Source: Diphasiastrum complanatum
Taxonomy: Eukaryota > Streptophyta > Lycopodiopsida > Lycopodiales > Lycopodiaceae
DNA length: 64,000 nt
Direction of reading: 5' to 3'
NCBI GenBank assembly: GCA_029204225.1
Contig: CM055096.1
Location: 68,331,741-68,395,740 of the forward strand
Positions 21,396 through 33,619 of this stretch are shown here, piece after piece (position 1 is the stretch's first letter; each line of letters opens with the position of its first letter). Under the pieces are notes generated by a model that did not search any database, was not told where the DNA came from, and worked only from the letters and a program-made list of their open reading frames with translations. The translations under genes and the position numbers were made by a program.

Positions 21396-24071
21396 CTATT
21401 GCCTATTGGCTTGTATAAATTTGCATGCTTTTTGTAATTTTTTATAATCCGTCGATTTTGTATTATGACAAATTTGGATTCTTCTGTAAAACCATTGGAA
21501 AAGTTGCAGTATATAGCTGTTCTTGGTGCTAGTCCCACCATGTTGTGTACTTTTATGAAATGCCGCTCTTGCTTGCCAATGAGATTTTTCCATCCCTTGC
21601 GATGACCATATGCTAAGACTTTCGCTATTTCCTGCAAATAATGTCGCATGATGCCGTAATATGTGCTATATGTCATAAAAACATAATCTAAATCAGTATC
21701 AAAAGTATGTAAATTAATTGCACATATTTGTCTATAGTAATGTAACAACAAAATTTTACCATATAATGTGTTATATGATCTACACCCCATGCACTTTGAA
21801 CTGCATTCACAAACTCACTAGTTGTTTTCTGTATCATTTGTACATCAGTATTTGAAAATTTATCTTTTCTCAAGTATTTAACCATGTTGTCTAATTTTTT
21901 CCAAACTTCTACTTTGTGTATACGGGTAGAACCTTCTTCTTCGAAATCTTGAGTTGCAGCTATAATCTCTTTCCAAACCGAATATTGAATCTTGGATTAT
22001 TTTTCAGAATAATTTGATAAAAAAATTTGAGCTTTGAATCCTCCAATGCTCGGCTTGCATGGAATATCTCCTATTTTACCTGATAGTTTGTCATCCTTTT
22101 TTATTTTAATGTGGCCTTTATGTAAGCCTGCTTTAGACAACACATCCTCTAATCTGAAAATAGTTTCCTTCGTAGATGCCTCTGGCTCGTAATTCCATGC
22201 AAACAAGATGTGAAGATATATTCTTTTTTTATTATACGCACCTCTGCATGCAATTTACAGATATGAACATTGTGAAGAGGAATCGGTACTATGGGTTTTT
22301 AATTAGGTCTTCTTGATCTCTTGATATTCTTGTACTCATTGTCATGTCTTTTGCTGTCTTCATGTAGTACAAACAAGGGTGTTTAGAGTTAGCGCCATGG
22401 GATACATTGAACATACATTTTAATGTCTTCAGATCTCCTGCTAAATGCCATTCTATGTTGAAATTGCCAATTCCAAGAATATTGAGTGGAACTCCCTCCA
22501 TGTGATTTTTTATGATGGCAGGATATGACGTTCTATTAAATATCCATGAGAGAATCTCATGATCTTCTTTCATCACCTATAAGAGAAAAAAAGAACGTGA
22601 TTTAGCCTCATAATATTAACACATAGAAGATTTGCTAAATGAAATCCATATTATAATGATTATCCCTATTGATTATGCGAAGGAACTGCTATACCTGAAA
22701 TGCTGCCAACCTCCAGATATCAGTTTCTGATTGAACACATAAGTTGAAGACTTCTGAGTCTTTTGAATTTGGAAGTGTTCCATTCGTGATCGTAAGACTG
22801 ACTCTCTCCATTTTTTGTCCTTTTATAATTTTAGACTCATCTAACTTGAGAACAACTATCAACTTGTTATTGACATTCTCGCTTGTAATACCATAAAAAT
22901 TTATGATGAATGTTAGTAGTTGATTAATATCAATAAATGAATTGTTGGAATTGTTATATGCTAGACATTCTCCTTTCGAGCAATACACTTCATTGATATG
23001 AGATGGATTACCAACTATTGTCTGCATACCTTGGTTTAACATGCCTTTTAAAAAAAAAAGATGAAATGGTCATGGGACATGCCCCTTGAACCAATGTCTA
23101 ATATTTTTCCAATTTCATTCATAATGCTATCAGTAACTGAAGCCTTAATCTTTTTCATTTTGTTATTGTTTGACATTGATTTCATAGAATTAGAAGTCAA
23201 GATAGAACCTAGTGAGTTTTCAATGGAAATCTCATCGGCCAAACGGTCTTTAGCAACCAGTATTGATATGCATTGCAAATATGATGTTCATGAAAATGAC
23301 AGTAGAAATTAGGGCACTCATAGTATTCACAACAACATAATAAGCAAATCAACAGAAAGTTGGAATGAATAAATAACAAAACTAGTGATTATGAATGAAT
23401 CAAAAAGTTCAAGCAATATTCAATACCAAATAAGCTACAACTTACTTGAATGCACGAAATTGCCTTTTTCTATTACCTCCTCTGGATGATAGATCACATA
23501 TATCCTTGTTTACCAGTCTTTTCCTCTTGTTGCTTCAAACCTTTTTGTTGAGCACATCCATATCTTTAACAAGAGACAAATATGTCATACGCATGGATTG
23601 AAATGCAGTTTTTATCTCATCATTACTAGTTGTATAATGATGCAAAGAAGATTTCAGCCTTTGGATCTCCTTCTTGAGCATCTCATTTTCATCCAAACAA
23701 GTTTTTAACTTTGTAGATTTTCCTTCACACTCCTTTGATATTTTCCTTGATTCCTCTTCCAAATAATGTATTCTTTGCATTGAATGTGCATTCCCATAGA
23801 GCATCAAATTCTCACAGTAAGCCAAAAGGCCATTTTTGCCATTACACATATAGATTATTAATTGACTCACCGAATGAAAATATGGATGTTGTAATGAACA
23901 TGGATCAATAGAATACAATGTTCCTGATGACCATAAATCTACATGCTTTAGCTTCTCCTCCCTGTATCGGACCATATCAGAAGTTGACAATTTGGGTTGC
24001 TTTGAATTTCTTGTCTTGAGCGGAGCATATTCTGGTGACAGATCCACATGAAGATGATAAAGCTTTGTCAT
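21396..24071 (-). pseudogene. cassette copy B, gene 1: transposase-like with N-terminal coiled coil, decayed
   Basis: ATG 24071 opens a 178-residue exon whose second half is a coiled coil (RIHYLEEESRKISKEC, ENEMLKKEIQRLKSSLHH). After a stop and an intron come NPSHINEVY, LKLDESKIIKGQKMERVS, DIWRLAAFQ, an intron (GTATAG to TTATAG, about 22695-22580), EILSWIFNRTSYPAIIKNHM, EWHLAGDLKTLKCMFNVSHG, CLYYMK, HNVHICKLHAEVRII, EDVLSKAGLHKGHIKI, HITHY, and GMEKSHWQARAAFHKSTQHGG..LFQWFYRR (about 21590-21460). The second Cys of the CLYC pair is Tyr here. The acidic positions match those of copy A. Stops at 23535, about 22300 and 21996 disable it. It is likely an RNase-H-fold DDE transposase relative of unassigned superfamily. 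Confidence 0.6.
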
Positions 24072-24127
24072 CAGTATAGTAGTATAGTAACAAATAAAAT
24101 ATTGACGATAACAAAGCTGGAGATGGT

Positions 24128-24202
24128 GCTAAACACTTGTTCGACCCTGCTAGAGATAGAGATGACGCTAAACACTTGTTTGACCTTGGAGATAGAGATG
24201 GC
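24128..24202. repeat. 39-bp tandem duplication
   Basis: The unit GCTAAACACTTGTTYGACC plus a GAGATAGAGATG tail occurs at 24128-24166 and 24167-24202. It lies just upstream of the gene 1 start in copy B. Confidence 0.8.
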
Positions 24203-24489
24203 GTAGGCTTTGTTTAAGAAATGTCACTCCTAATTCAAATTTTTGAGTGTTCCCAACTATTGGGAGGGAATATTTCAGCATTCTGAAAATTATATTCTAA
24301 CTATGGTTAAGCAACAGTGAAGTTTGATGTGACTAAACTAAAGGTGCATTCATTTACATGGAAAGTAGTGTGGGCAGATGCATAAAGAAGTTAGAAAATG
24401 ATATTATAATTACTTTATAGTTATTTTCTCTCTCCTACATAACATTTCTTATAGGGCCCTCTTTGGGCCCATATTTTCTCTAATGTCTG

Positions 24490-26420
24490 GATTGTTATGA
24501 AATTGAAGAAATAGACTTAGTTGACGATGGAGATCAAGCTTAGCCTTCACAACGAGAAATTCAAGATTATTCATCGAATAACATGACACTAGGTATGATC
24601 AATCCAAATGATACATTATCTATTGAAGTTGAACCTTGGAAAGCCTTAATGATCTCTAAGATTTTATCTGAAGAAGAAATTCGACAATACACTGAATTGC
24701 TCAGAGAATATAATGATGTATGGCATTGGCATCACAAAATTCCATTGACCACAAGCATTGGTACGTGGATTTATGGACAACAAGACATATGACATGCAAC
24801 AATTATTGGTTTAAAAAGTTGGAGCTAACCAATGATGGAGATAGAGTTGTGCAAGCAAATGGTGATGAGTCCCAAATCCATGGGGTTGGTTTGGTACCAA
24901 TTCAATTTTCTGATGGACATGTGAAGGTAATTGAAAATGTCTTGTATATTCATGGCCTACAGAAACATGTTGTATCTATTAGTACCATGACAGATCATAA
25001 GTTGAAAATAGAATTCAAAGATAAAAAATGTCAGATCAAGGATGTGAAACAGGGTTTCAAGTTGAATGTTGTACTCACTTAGTGAAATGTATTGGCATTA
25101 ATATCAATATCTCAAAGCAACTTGTTGCATAGACTCATAGGGCATTTTCAAGCTCAAGATGGTCACAGGTCTACCCAATTTGGATGACAGAGAAGAGTTT
25201 ATTTGAAGGGGTGTCTACTAGGCAAGTCACGCAGACATAATTTCAACAAGGGGCAATAAGAGCAAAATGCTTGCTAGAGCTAGTGCACTCAAAGCTATGT
25301 GGACTAATGCCACTTGGTAATGCTTTTTACTTTTTGACTTTCATTGATGACTACTCAAGGAAGACTTGGATCTACACAATTACAGTATGATGCATTTGGA
25401 TGCTTAAAGAACTTCAAAGCATTGGTGGATAACCAATCGGGTGCCAAGATCAATTTGATCAGATCTGATCATGGTGGTGAGTATTGATCTATAGCTTTTA
25501 TTGACTTTTGCAAGTAGTATGCATTAGAGAAGTTTTGAGCTCCAAAAGGGCCTTATATGAATTCGTGCAAATATCTCTTTAGAATTATTAAAATATTATA
25601 ACACTATTTTGAACGAATAGATTTGACTTGCAATAACTTTATAACTGTAGCTCACAAGTATGTCATGTAAGATATCATTGGGAAGCGTTCATCGAAGCAC
25701 TTTCCAACGCACCAAACTCTGCTAAAATCGGACTTAGTAGTAAAAAGTTATGCCATTATTAATGTGGACTCAAAAAGTTACGTTATGTAGATTTCAAATT
25801 TGCGTGTTTTGATTGGTCCATGTGTAAGAAAAATTTGAGAAAAAATATAAAGAGAATCTTTACAAAGGGCCCTTTTTGGATTTAGAGCTCCTCTAATGGA
25901 ATCGAACAATAGTTTGCACAGGTTGATACACCTGAACAAAACGGAGTAGCTGAAAGATAGAATCACACAATTGTTGAAGCTGCTAGGGCAATGATGGCAC
26001 ACATGGGCATTGCGAATTCTTTTTGGGCTGAAGCTATGAGAATTGCCATATTCTTGCAATCTAGACTGCACCTAATTGCACCCCGAATGAGGCATTCAGT
26101 GGAAGGTTTGTAGGTATTTGGATGCACAGTTTTGTTTTCATACTTAAGAGCGAAAGGACCAAAATGCAGGTGAAAGTCTTGAAGTGTGTCTTCATAGGGT
26201 ACGATTGGCAAACCAAGGGGTATAGATGCTATGATCCACTTGGATGACACATGCACATAAGTCATGATGTCATTTTTTATGAGATCCATAGGTTTGGTGA
26301 TGATGAGAATGATAGTGATGAACTATCCGAGCTTCTTAGTGAAGATGAAGCAGTGCCACCGCTTCAAGTTGATTATCAAGTTGACAAAACCTCATTATAT
26401 GTCTAGAAACTCAATACGAG
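24490..26420 (+). pseudogene. gypsy/copia mosaic relic
   Basis: From about 24490 to 24730 the plus strand reads the lead-in to a gypsy reverse transcriptase (EIDLVDDGDQ, SKILSEEEIRQYTELLREYNDVW). Within about 30 bases it switches to a copia protease (HWYVDLWTTRHMTC, where the catalytic DSGA is replaced by DLWT; then QANGDESQIHGVG, FSDGHVKVIENVLYI). The copia integrase follows in pieces: a core remnant at about 25330-25500, TPEQNGVAER and ARAMMAHMGIANSFWAEAM at about 25930-26045, and later scraps to about 26420. There is no RT or RNase H. A 338-bp MITE-like insert splits the integrase (25542-25879). Confidence 0.7.
25542..25879. mobile_element. MITE-like insert in copia integrase
   Basis: The insert has inverted ends: CCAAAAGGGCCTT on the left (25542-25554) and its complement at 25864-25879 (CCAAAAAGGGCCCTTT when read inward). 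It interrupts the integrase just before TPEQNGVAER. A GAGCTCC direct repeat (25537-25543 and 25885-25891) overlaps the borders, so the exact target duplication is unclear. A second, partial copy of the right part is at 47036-47135 in opposite orientation. Confidence 0.55.
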
Positions 26421-26775
26421 GCCTCTCAAACTAAGTTCCTATAATTTGTAGGCACCATGCATTTTTCTCCCAAATGTTCAGTTTTATTGTCTCTAAAAAA
26501 TTTGAAGCTTTGAATGCTAACTACACCCAAGCCACTCAATAAGACCACAAACCGTTTGACAACTTCCTTCTAGCATTGTGTCGAACTTACTAGAGCTTTA
26601 CATGACATGATTTGGTCGAGAACTATTGAAGTTATAATCTGTCAAAGCTTCATATCTTCAAAAAGCTCATAAAACAATAACTTTTGTAACTTTTTTTAAA
26701 TTTGATAGATTTAGCCGAAAAACCTTTGTATTTTTTTTACCACTTTCAACTTTTTGAGCTTTCTACACCCAAAGA

Positions 26776-26787
26776 GCTTTGATACCA
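26776..26787 (-). other. possible LTR-element primer-binding site
   Basis: The minus strand reads TGGTATCAAAGC, one base from the TGGTATCAGAGC primer site (initiator tRNA-Met) used by the intact copia in this window. A TGTAGGATTG that could be an LTR edge starts three bases away at 26791. I could not find the other LTR edge or a matching coding region. Confidence 0.35.
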
Positions 26788-26799
26788 ATATGTAGGATT

Positions 26800-29700
26800 G
26801 CAGACTACACCTATAATCATCGAACAACGCATCCTACATTCATAGAAATTATTCCAACACAATCATTGTAGTGGAAGGAAAGCATAAAGTTACAGTAGAG
26901 AGATGAAAGCTTACATACACAATATTATAGCCTTTACAACTAATTGTACACTATTCTTTTGTTAAAAATGATGATAAATACAATGTGGTGGTGATTGGTC
27001 TCGCGCAAGTTCTTGAGAGTACCCAACTATGTGACTTGACAACTCAAGTTTGACAACCAATAAATTTTTACAGCTATATATAGCTTTCAAATAGAAATAA
27101 GAATAGGTCCTCACCTCCATCAGGTTTGCTAGGGCAGCTTCAATTCTTTTTCAAAGTTGTCTCTTGCAAAGGGCCTTTCGCTTGGGAGGCAGCTTCATGA
27201 AATTTTATTGCATTGCTAACAAGACTCCAACCTTTTAAGGTAATATTTTGCATGTTCAAAGACCACATGAATTTCAATTATTTGCTCCTAGTCTAGCTTC
27301 CAAAGAATGTATGCCTTGGCGCTGGGGCAGAATTCATACTATTTGATTGTTTGCTTTCAAGAGATCAACCAAACTTATCCTCGTTCTTATAAATATGAAT
27401 GCACAGGTAAATTTCATAGGAAACAATGACAGCTCAACCCGCATAGGAACTTATAGATTAGTAGCATCCTTGTTTGAGAAATCAATGGAATACTTGTAGG
27501 CTGGCTCGTCTTTCGAGTTCAAGCTTGGCTGCATCCACATCCAGAAGCTGATACCAAGTAGCTACATTGGCTGCAATTCTGAGCAATAGAAAGTTTCGTC
27601 AGTCGTTACCTAAATTTTTACTCTGCTGGATCGTAGGAGCGACACTTAGCTGTCAGACTGTTGGGTAAAAGCACTCTTTCAAGAGAGCTCGAATTCAAAG
27701 CCTGGTGTAGAGTCTTGTAGAAACTTTTCAGCTCATGGAAAAGTGTTTGTTGAGCAGAGGGGTAATGATTGACATGTTTTCCATAATGAGATGGCAGATT
27801 CGTCTTCCTGCCTCAAAAGCTCATCATCCATCACAACGTTTTGGTTGAACGAGAAGAAAATCTAGTGATGATACAAATGGGCAGGGACGTTCTGCAATGC
27901 AAATATCCTCTTCTCTGCTCTCGTAGTGCACACAAATCATCCGCGTGTCTTCCCCAACGTCAAGGAGATACTCCTGAAAATGTAGTTCCTTCCTTGTACC
28001 AGATTTTTGATCTTTTATAACTTATTACCCGCCATCGTTCTTGGCTTCCTCCATAAAAAATTTTAAACAATAAACCATGAAATTTAGAGTTTTGCAGCCT
28101 TAGAAGTTGGGCCTACACTTGACACAGCAGGTCTACTATCTGTCCCCAAAATACATGAACTTTAGGTCATGCATTGAAAAATCCATGCACAAAATCTACC
28201 TTGCTCAAAGACGTATGGCAATCATGAGACATGCAAAATACACTTTAAGGAAAGGCCTGGTCGAATATGGCAGTGAAAGATGACTCTTATGTGAGAGAGA
28301 GAAGAAAGAACGAGTCTCTTTTGCATTCTAAGAACACAAAATTCATTAGAATGCAAGTACAAAAACTTACAAGTCTCCACTTTTGAGGATTCATTGTGAC
28401 ATCTATTGAGTTTTTGATGAATACCGCTCCTAAAGATGTGTATTTGTTTTCTCATTCAAACATTTTTATTTGTTCTTCACTCTTACCCATAGACGTCTGT
28501 TACTGATTAGAAACTTACTCACAAGCGTCTGTTGCTGATTTTCGTTATATCTACACGAACTGCAGATTGTTTGTTGCAGGTAGGTATGGTAGTAGTCACC
28601 TCACACAAGTTCTTTCATCTTCAAACCACCGAAGGATAGTAATGTCCTATTTGGGATGGATTTTTAAAATGGTAGGACTGATTGTGGCCACAGCTATTTC
28701 ATTGCATGCCAACATCTGAATTTCAAATATTCATTTCATAGGGATAATGTGTCTTTCAAAACTTAAATTTGTTCCAAAAATGAGAGTTTAAGACTGATGA
28801 AAGCAAGTTGTCCCCAAGATCAATTATTATTCCCACCATTTTTTTCCTTTTAAGATTTTCCATAGGGCGACTGACTACAAATAATGAACACCAACTTTCA
28901 CATACCTCTATATTAATATCAGTATAATCCTTAATTAAAGTGCAATCAACAGAAATTGCGGCTTGACATAACCTTTTGTCAAATCCTTGACGTACTTCTA
29001 TCTAGAAAGGAGTGGCGATACTAAAAGCCTTCTTGCTATCTTCTCTTCAACTTCTGCCAAAAGGGCAAGACTAGCATGGATGTCCTTTACATTTGGAGCA
29101 AAGCGATAAAGCTCAGGCCTATAATTTGCAATTGGTTAAGGAAAGTATGTAATTGAATCGTTAATTAGTACAAGGAGCGAGCCTTGTGTAGTATTTGTTT
29201 GAAAACTTGTGTACATGTTTTGAAAAAATAATTGTTGATGTTCTGGCAAGAAAAAAAAATGTATAATAGAAAGTGACTCAGGCACATTTAGCCAAGATGA
29301 ATCATTTGGATAATAGAAAGTGACCCATTTAAAAAGTTCAATTATGCCAAAACTTCTGTGTGATTTAGGTTGGAACTGCCATAACTATTACAAAGATCCA
29401 ACCACCGAAATCTGATCATGAGCAAAAATAAAAACCGTTGGCCAACTACTCCCTGTAGCATTTACCTCAACACATCAAAATATAAACTGCACATGATAAA
29501 TAGCAAAGAATACTCCAAAAAGGACATACATTCGGAAACACAAAATTGCCCAACACAGATACTGCTAAACATTGATATAAGGCATTAAAACAACATTGTG
29601 ACCAAAAACTGCAATAGGCCAATTCCCAAGTTCATTGCATGACCATGAACTAAATTGCAATCAAAGATAATGGAAAGTTTTGCACATTTTTCATTCATAC

Positions 29701-30461
29701 AGGTGCATTTATGAAACTAAAACCAAAATGGCATTCTAAAATTAACCATCCTTATACTATCAGGCATTCCGCAAAGATAAAAGTAATCTTCTGCGGCAGT
29801 CTAACAGCTACTGCATAAAAACTAGGAAAGAACAAAATAGCAACTCAGCATCACAGCTACATTCCAGATTAATGGCTTCATTCACCACCTTCCAAAAAAC
29901 AACTCATCCGAATAAGGCAATGATCAGTCAGAAACTAGAAAACCATTCATTGATTGTTTTAAAGCAAAACATGGAGATTTATGTACTAAGAGCAGGTAGA
30001 TTTCAGTCAAAGAGCTATTGAGAATGATCATTGGAAAAACTGAATTGAGAATGTTCCATAACACCACTCTCTCTCGGATGTCATAAAACTCCATCACCTG
30101 GCAATAATGGCCATCATCAAAAGCAAGTCATGATTAAGGGAAATAAATGAAAAAAACAAGCTTTGCAGGGCTTAGAAAAGTATGTATGCCTGCCTCAACT
30201 TCATAAAAGATTCAATCTGACAACTATGAAAATCCAAGGTTCATTCAGACTTGCACGTGCAGCCGGATGATTAAAGGCCTTGAAGATGACTAGCACAAAC
30301 TGTAATAGCTAGAAAACTGTAGTTGGAAATTGTGGGCCTGCATACATTGTAAAAGAAATGCTCCTAAACCGATGTAGGCATCACAATTACACACAACCAG
30401 TGAGCTGACAAGAAGATCAACTGAAGATGAAGAAATGTGTCAACACTGGCAATGGAATGGC
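26800..30461. other. no supported gene; downstream flank of the Alfin-like gene
   Basis: I read no convincing coding region here on either strand. The longest open frame (28222-28455, minus, 77 codons) has no motif. The last few hundred bases before 30461 should include the Alfin-like 3' UTR, but I see no clear AATAAA on the minus strand. Confidence 0.5.
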
Positions 30462-33245
30462 TCATGAAGGACGAGCCCGTTTACTGATGCATTGGGGACA
30501 CTTGTACTGTTTGATGTGTTCTGCCCTGGCTGCTGATATTTTGACACACTTCCCATGAAACCATTTTTCACAAATGTCACAGCCTATCCAGAACCCATCA
30601 GCAGTATACTTGCCCCCACAACTTCCACAAAAAGTATCACCATGCTCCTCGTCCTCATCTTCATTCTCATCCTCGTCATCTTCCTCTTCAAATGACTCTT
30701 CTTTCGGTGGAGGAGGGATGGGTTTAGTTGCTTTAGTAGTCTGAACTTCAGTTGCATTCTGATACAAAAAGTAAAATTAGTTAGAGTGAAACTCCTTCAA
30801 GTAGATTAATAAAAACAATTTCCAAAATTAAATAATTGTACATCAATTTGTAGAATTGTCAACAATGAGCATATGCACCAGTAATAACAGAAAGAACAAC
30901 CCTATATTGTAAATACTACAAAATGAACAATGGATACACGAGGAAAAAGGTGAATTAAATCATTCACAGAAATTTCTATATGTTATTTCCAGATTGAAAA
31001 GTGGAGTTAGCACACCAATTTAGCAAAACCCGACTACCGAAAATAGGTGTCAGCTGATAACTGCACTTCAGAGAAATCCTGGGCATGAAAGATATGCTTA
31101 AGCTGTTCCAATTCACACATTCAATGTACAAAAGAACAAGCCTTGAACTGTTACCACTTTTCCTGTAGACTTGGGCTTGTTTCCACTAGTGACACTAGGT
31201 TTCTCCTTAACTGACTTTCTTCCAGTCACTATGTCGAATAAAGTCGGAAGCTCGTTCATCATGTGAAACAGCTGTTCCCTGCCATACCCATCAAAAATAA
31301 AAACCCTTGGTCTTTTTTTGAGCTAGCAAATTGCTATGGTGTAGCAACAATAAAAGCAAACATGATCAAAGATTGTTCAACAAATCATAATAGCTATACC
31401 TTTCAGTCTTATCAAACCTAGCTCCATAGTAAAATGCCACTGCAAAGAGCCAAGCATCACTATGGACAGCGACCAGAGACAACCAATCTTTTCGCTGCAT
31501 GCCATCACGAGCAAAGTTGATGCCTAAAGCAGGTTCAGGAAGCTCAGAAGGGACCTCCTCAGCGGGCAGGTTTACCTCCCACTGTCCATTGGGCAGGCCA
31601 TAAAGACAAAGATTCTCCTTCTCTGCTCCACCAGAACAAATTTTTTTTATTCAGAAGGCTGACATAGAAAGAAAGCAAGCAAGCTCTTTTGATTTTCTTG
31701 ATAGCTGTACCTCTGTTTTAAGAGCAGTAATAAGTAGCACAGGCTGAAAAAGTAGATCTTCAAACCACAAGACGATTCCTCTTCCAAAAGGAAAACTTTG
31801 CCATCAGAATAGGCTTGAAATGTTTCCATCGAAATTATGAAACAAAAATAACAAGTAACACAGGCTGAAATATTCCAAACCTTTATACAACACCCAAAAA
31901 CTGAACACTCTTTCAAATACCAAAGTCTGCAATTTCTCTTCCAAAACGTTTTTTAATGCTTTAGATCAAAAGTAAACCTTCAGGCAGTACGCCCAATTTT
32001 CAAGTTGAAATGTCTTAAAAAGCTTTGTTTAAAATCAGACCTAGAAGCAGTAACAAGTAAAGTCCCACGGGCTAAAAACATAAAGATCTTTAATAGAAAC
32101 CAAAACATCCATCGTTCTTTCAAAAAGAGAGCTTCATAATTGTTTTGGAATGCTTCAGTCAAGATTAGATCCAGAAATATTGAAAATTTTAACCCTTGAA
32201 CCGGTTACAAAGTCATCACTTCCAAGGAGAAAATATGAACTAGTCTGAAATTGGAATGCTGCTGATTCTATGTAGAACACTCAGGTCGAGTATGCAGGAA
32301 TAAGAGCACTAAAAATTTTTGCCCTAAGATTTAATTGAGAGAAAATCTTTGCTCTAAAACCTAAGGAAATTGAATAGAGGTTAATTAGCCGCATGCAACT
32401 TCATTCCAATGAAGAGTCCTATCAATAAGGTTTAGCAACATAAAAGTCTAAGCATAGTTGCACGATTACACTAACATTTATTCTGAACTAAATTTAACAG
32501 TTTTACCTTCAACAATAAATGCTCAAATTCTTAAGGGAGATAATTCAAATCAGCTCTTTACCCAGTGTAAATTAATCCTGATAAATAAATAAGATAAAAT
32601 GCTTCTTAATTTTATTTCTACCTCTATAATAACCAGCTTGACCACTCTGCTAATAATGTGTCAAATTACAACTCACGTTTATTTTTAACTAGAACTACAG
32701 ACTTTTTGCTTCAACAATGAAGTGTTTGAAAGGAATTTTTACTTCGGTAAGAATTCATATCAACCTGAAGCGGTGTAATTTTAATTAGAAGAAAATACTA
32801 TTCATGTCATTAACAGGTTGATCACTCTGCTCCTGGGGCCAGCGATGGGCCTCAGAGAACAAAACTGCTATAACACTTACTCTACATTATGTTCTATTCA
32901 ATAAGAACTCGAATCTAGCGTTAGTTCACGCACCTGGATCGCAGATGCGCGTAAAGGCCTCGACATCTGCAAAAAACAAGCAACAGAGAACAGATAATAC
33001 TCACCATAGTAATATATTCGCAAAGCCATAAGCCACAACTAACTAATTGCTAAAGCTTTATTCTCCATGAGTTCATACAGCAGCTACAACATATTAAACC
33101 TAAAAGGAGAACCAAAGTAGTGAAATAATGAATGTGTTGTCTTACCTGCAGTTAGAGCCTTGAGCATTCCAGCTCTTCTGTTCTTGAAGTCCTTAAAGAC
33201 ATCCTTAACAGTACGCGGATTATGATTCACGGCCCCACCATCCAT
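30462..33245 (-). CDS. AL: Alfin-like PHD-finger protein (five exons, intact)
   Basis: Exons on the minus strand: 33146-33245 (ATG 33245), 32934-32966, 31400-31622, 31155-31278 and 30462-30758. All junctions are GT-AG and in phase, giving 258 residues, the usual length of plant Alfin-like proteins. Residues 1-135 form the Alfin domain ([69 protein letters not shown]). A Ser/Lys/Pro linker and an acidic run (about 180-199) follow. The PHD finger has C204, C207, C220, C223, H228, C231, C247, C250 and Trp217 at the histone-binding groove. The family is nuclear and binds H3 tails trimethylated at Lys4, linking to Polycomb-type and stress-response regulation; this gene's own targets are not known. 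The second intron is long (31623-32933). I see no lesion. Confidence 0.93.
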
Positions 33246-33547
33246 CGTCTTCTGCAATATAAGCAAATCAACAAGAGCACAACCGATCTGTAAAACAGGC
33301 CCCCCAAAAAACCAGATGCGGAGCAAAAAAACTGTAAACTAGACGGATTGACAAGGCTAAGGGTTTGATGTAAAGCTATGAGAGTGAAGCAAAAGCTCAA
33401 CGGCAAGAGAAGGGAGTGAAAGGTGAGGATGAGGGTCACCTGGCGTGGCGATGGCGACGTGGGTAAATCCAGAGGAGGAGGGAGAAGAGGAGGAAGCTCC
33501 GACAAAAAATGCAGGAGCAGCGCGATGAGGAGGAAAAGCGAGGTACG

Positions 33548-33557
33548 CTACTTATAG
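33548..33557 (-). promoter_or_regulatory. TATA box of the Alfin-like gene
   Basis: The minus strand reads CTATAAGTAG about 300 bases upstream of the ATG at 33245. It predicts a start near 33515-33525 and a 5' UTR of about 275 bases. The GC-rich 33400-33620 stretch contrasts with the AT-rich surroundings, as expected for a gene promoter. Confidence 0.5.
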
Positions 33558-33619
33558 ACACACGCGGTAAACCGCGCGAGTTGAATGCAAGTGCAAAACC
33601 CACCCCCCGTCGCCGTTTT

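Noticed and set aside
33227-33505. 92-codon ORF with Pro/Leu-rich start
   Set aside because: It overlaps the leader and first exon of the Alfin-like gene in another frame.
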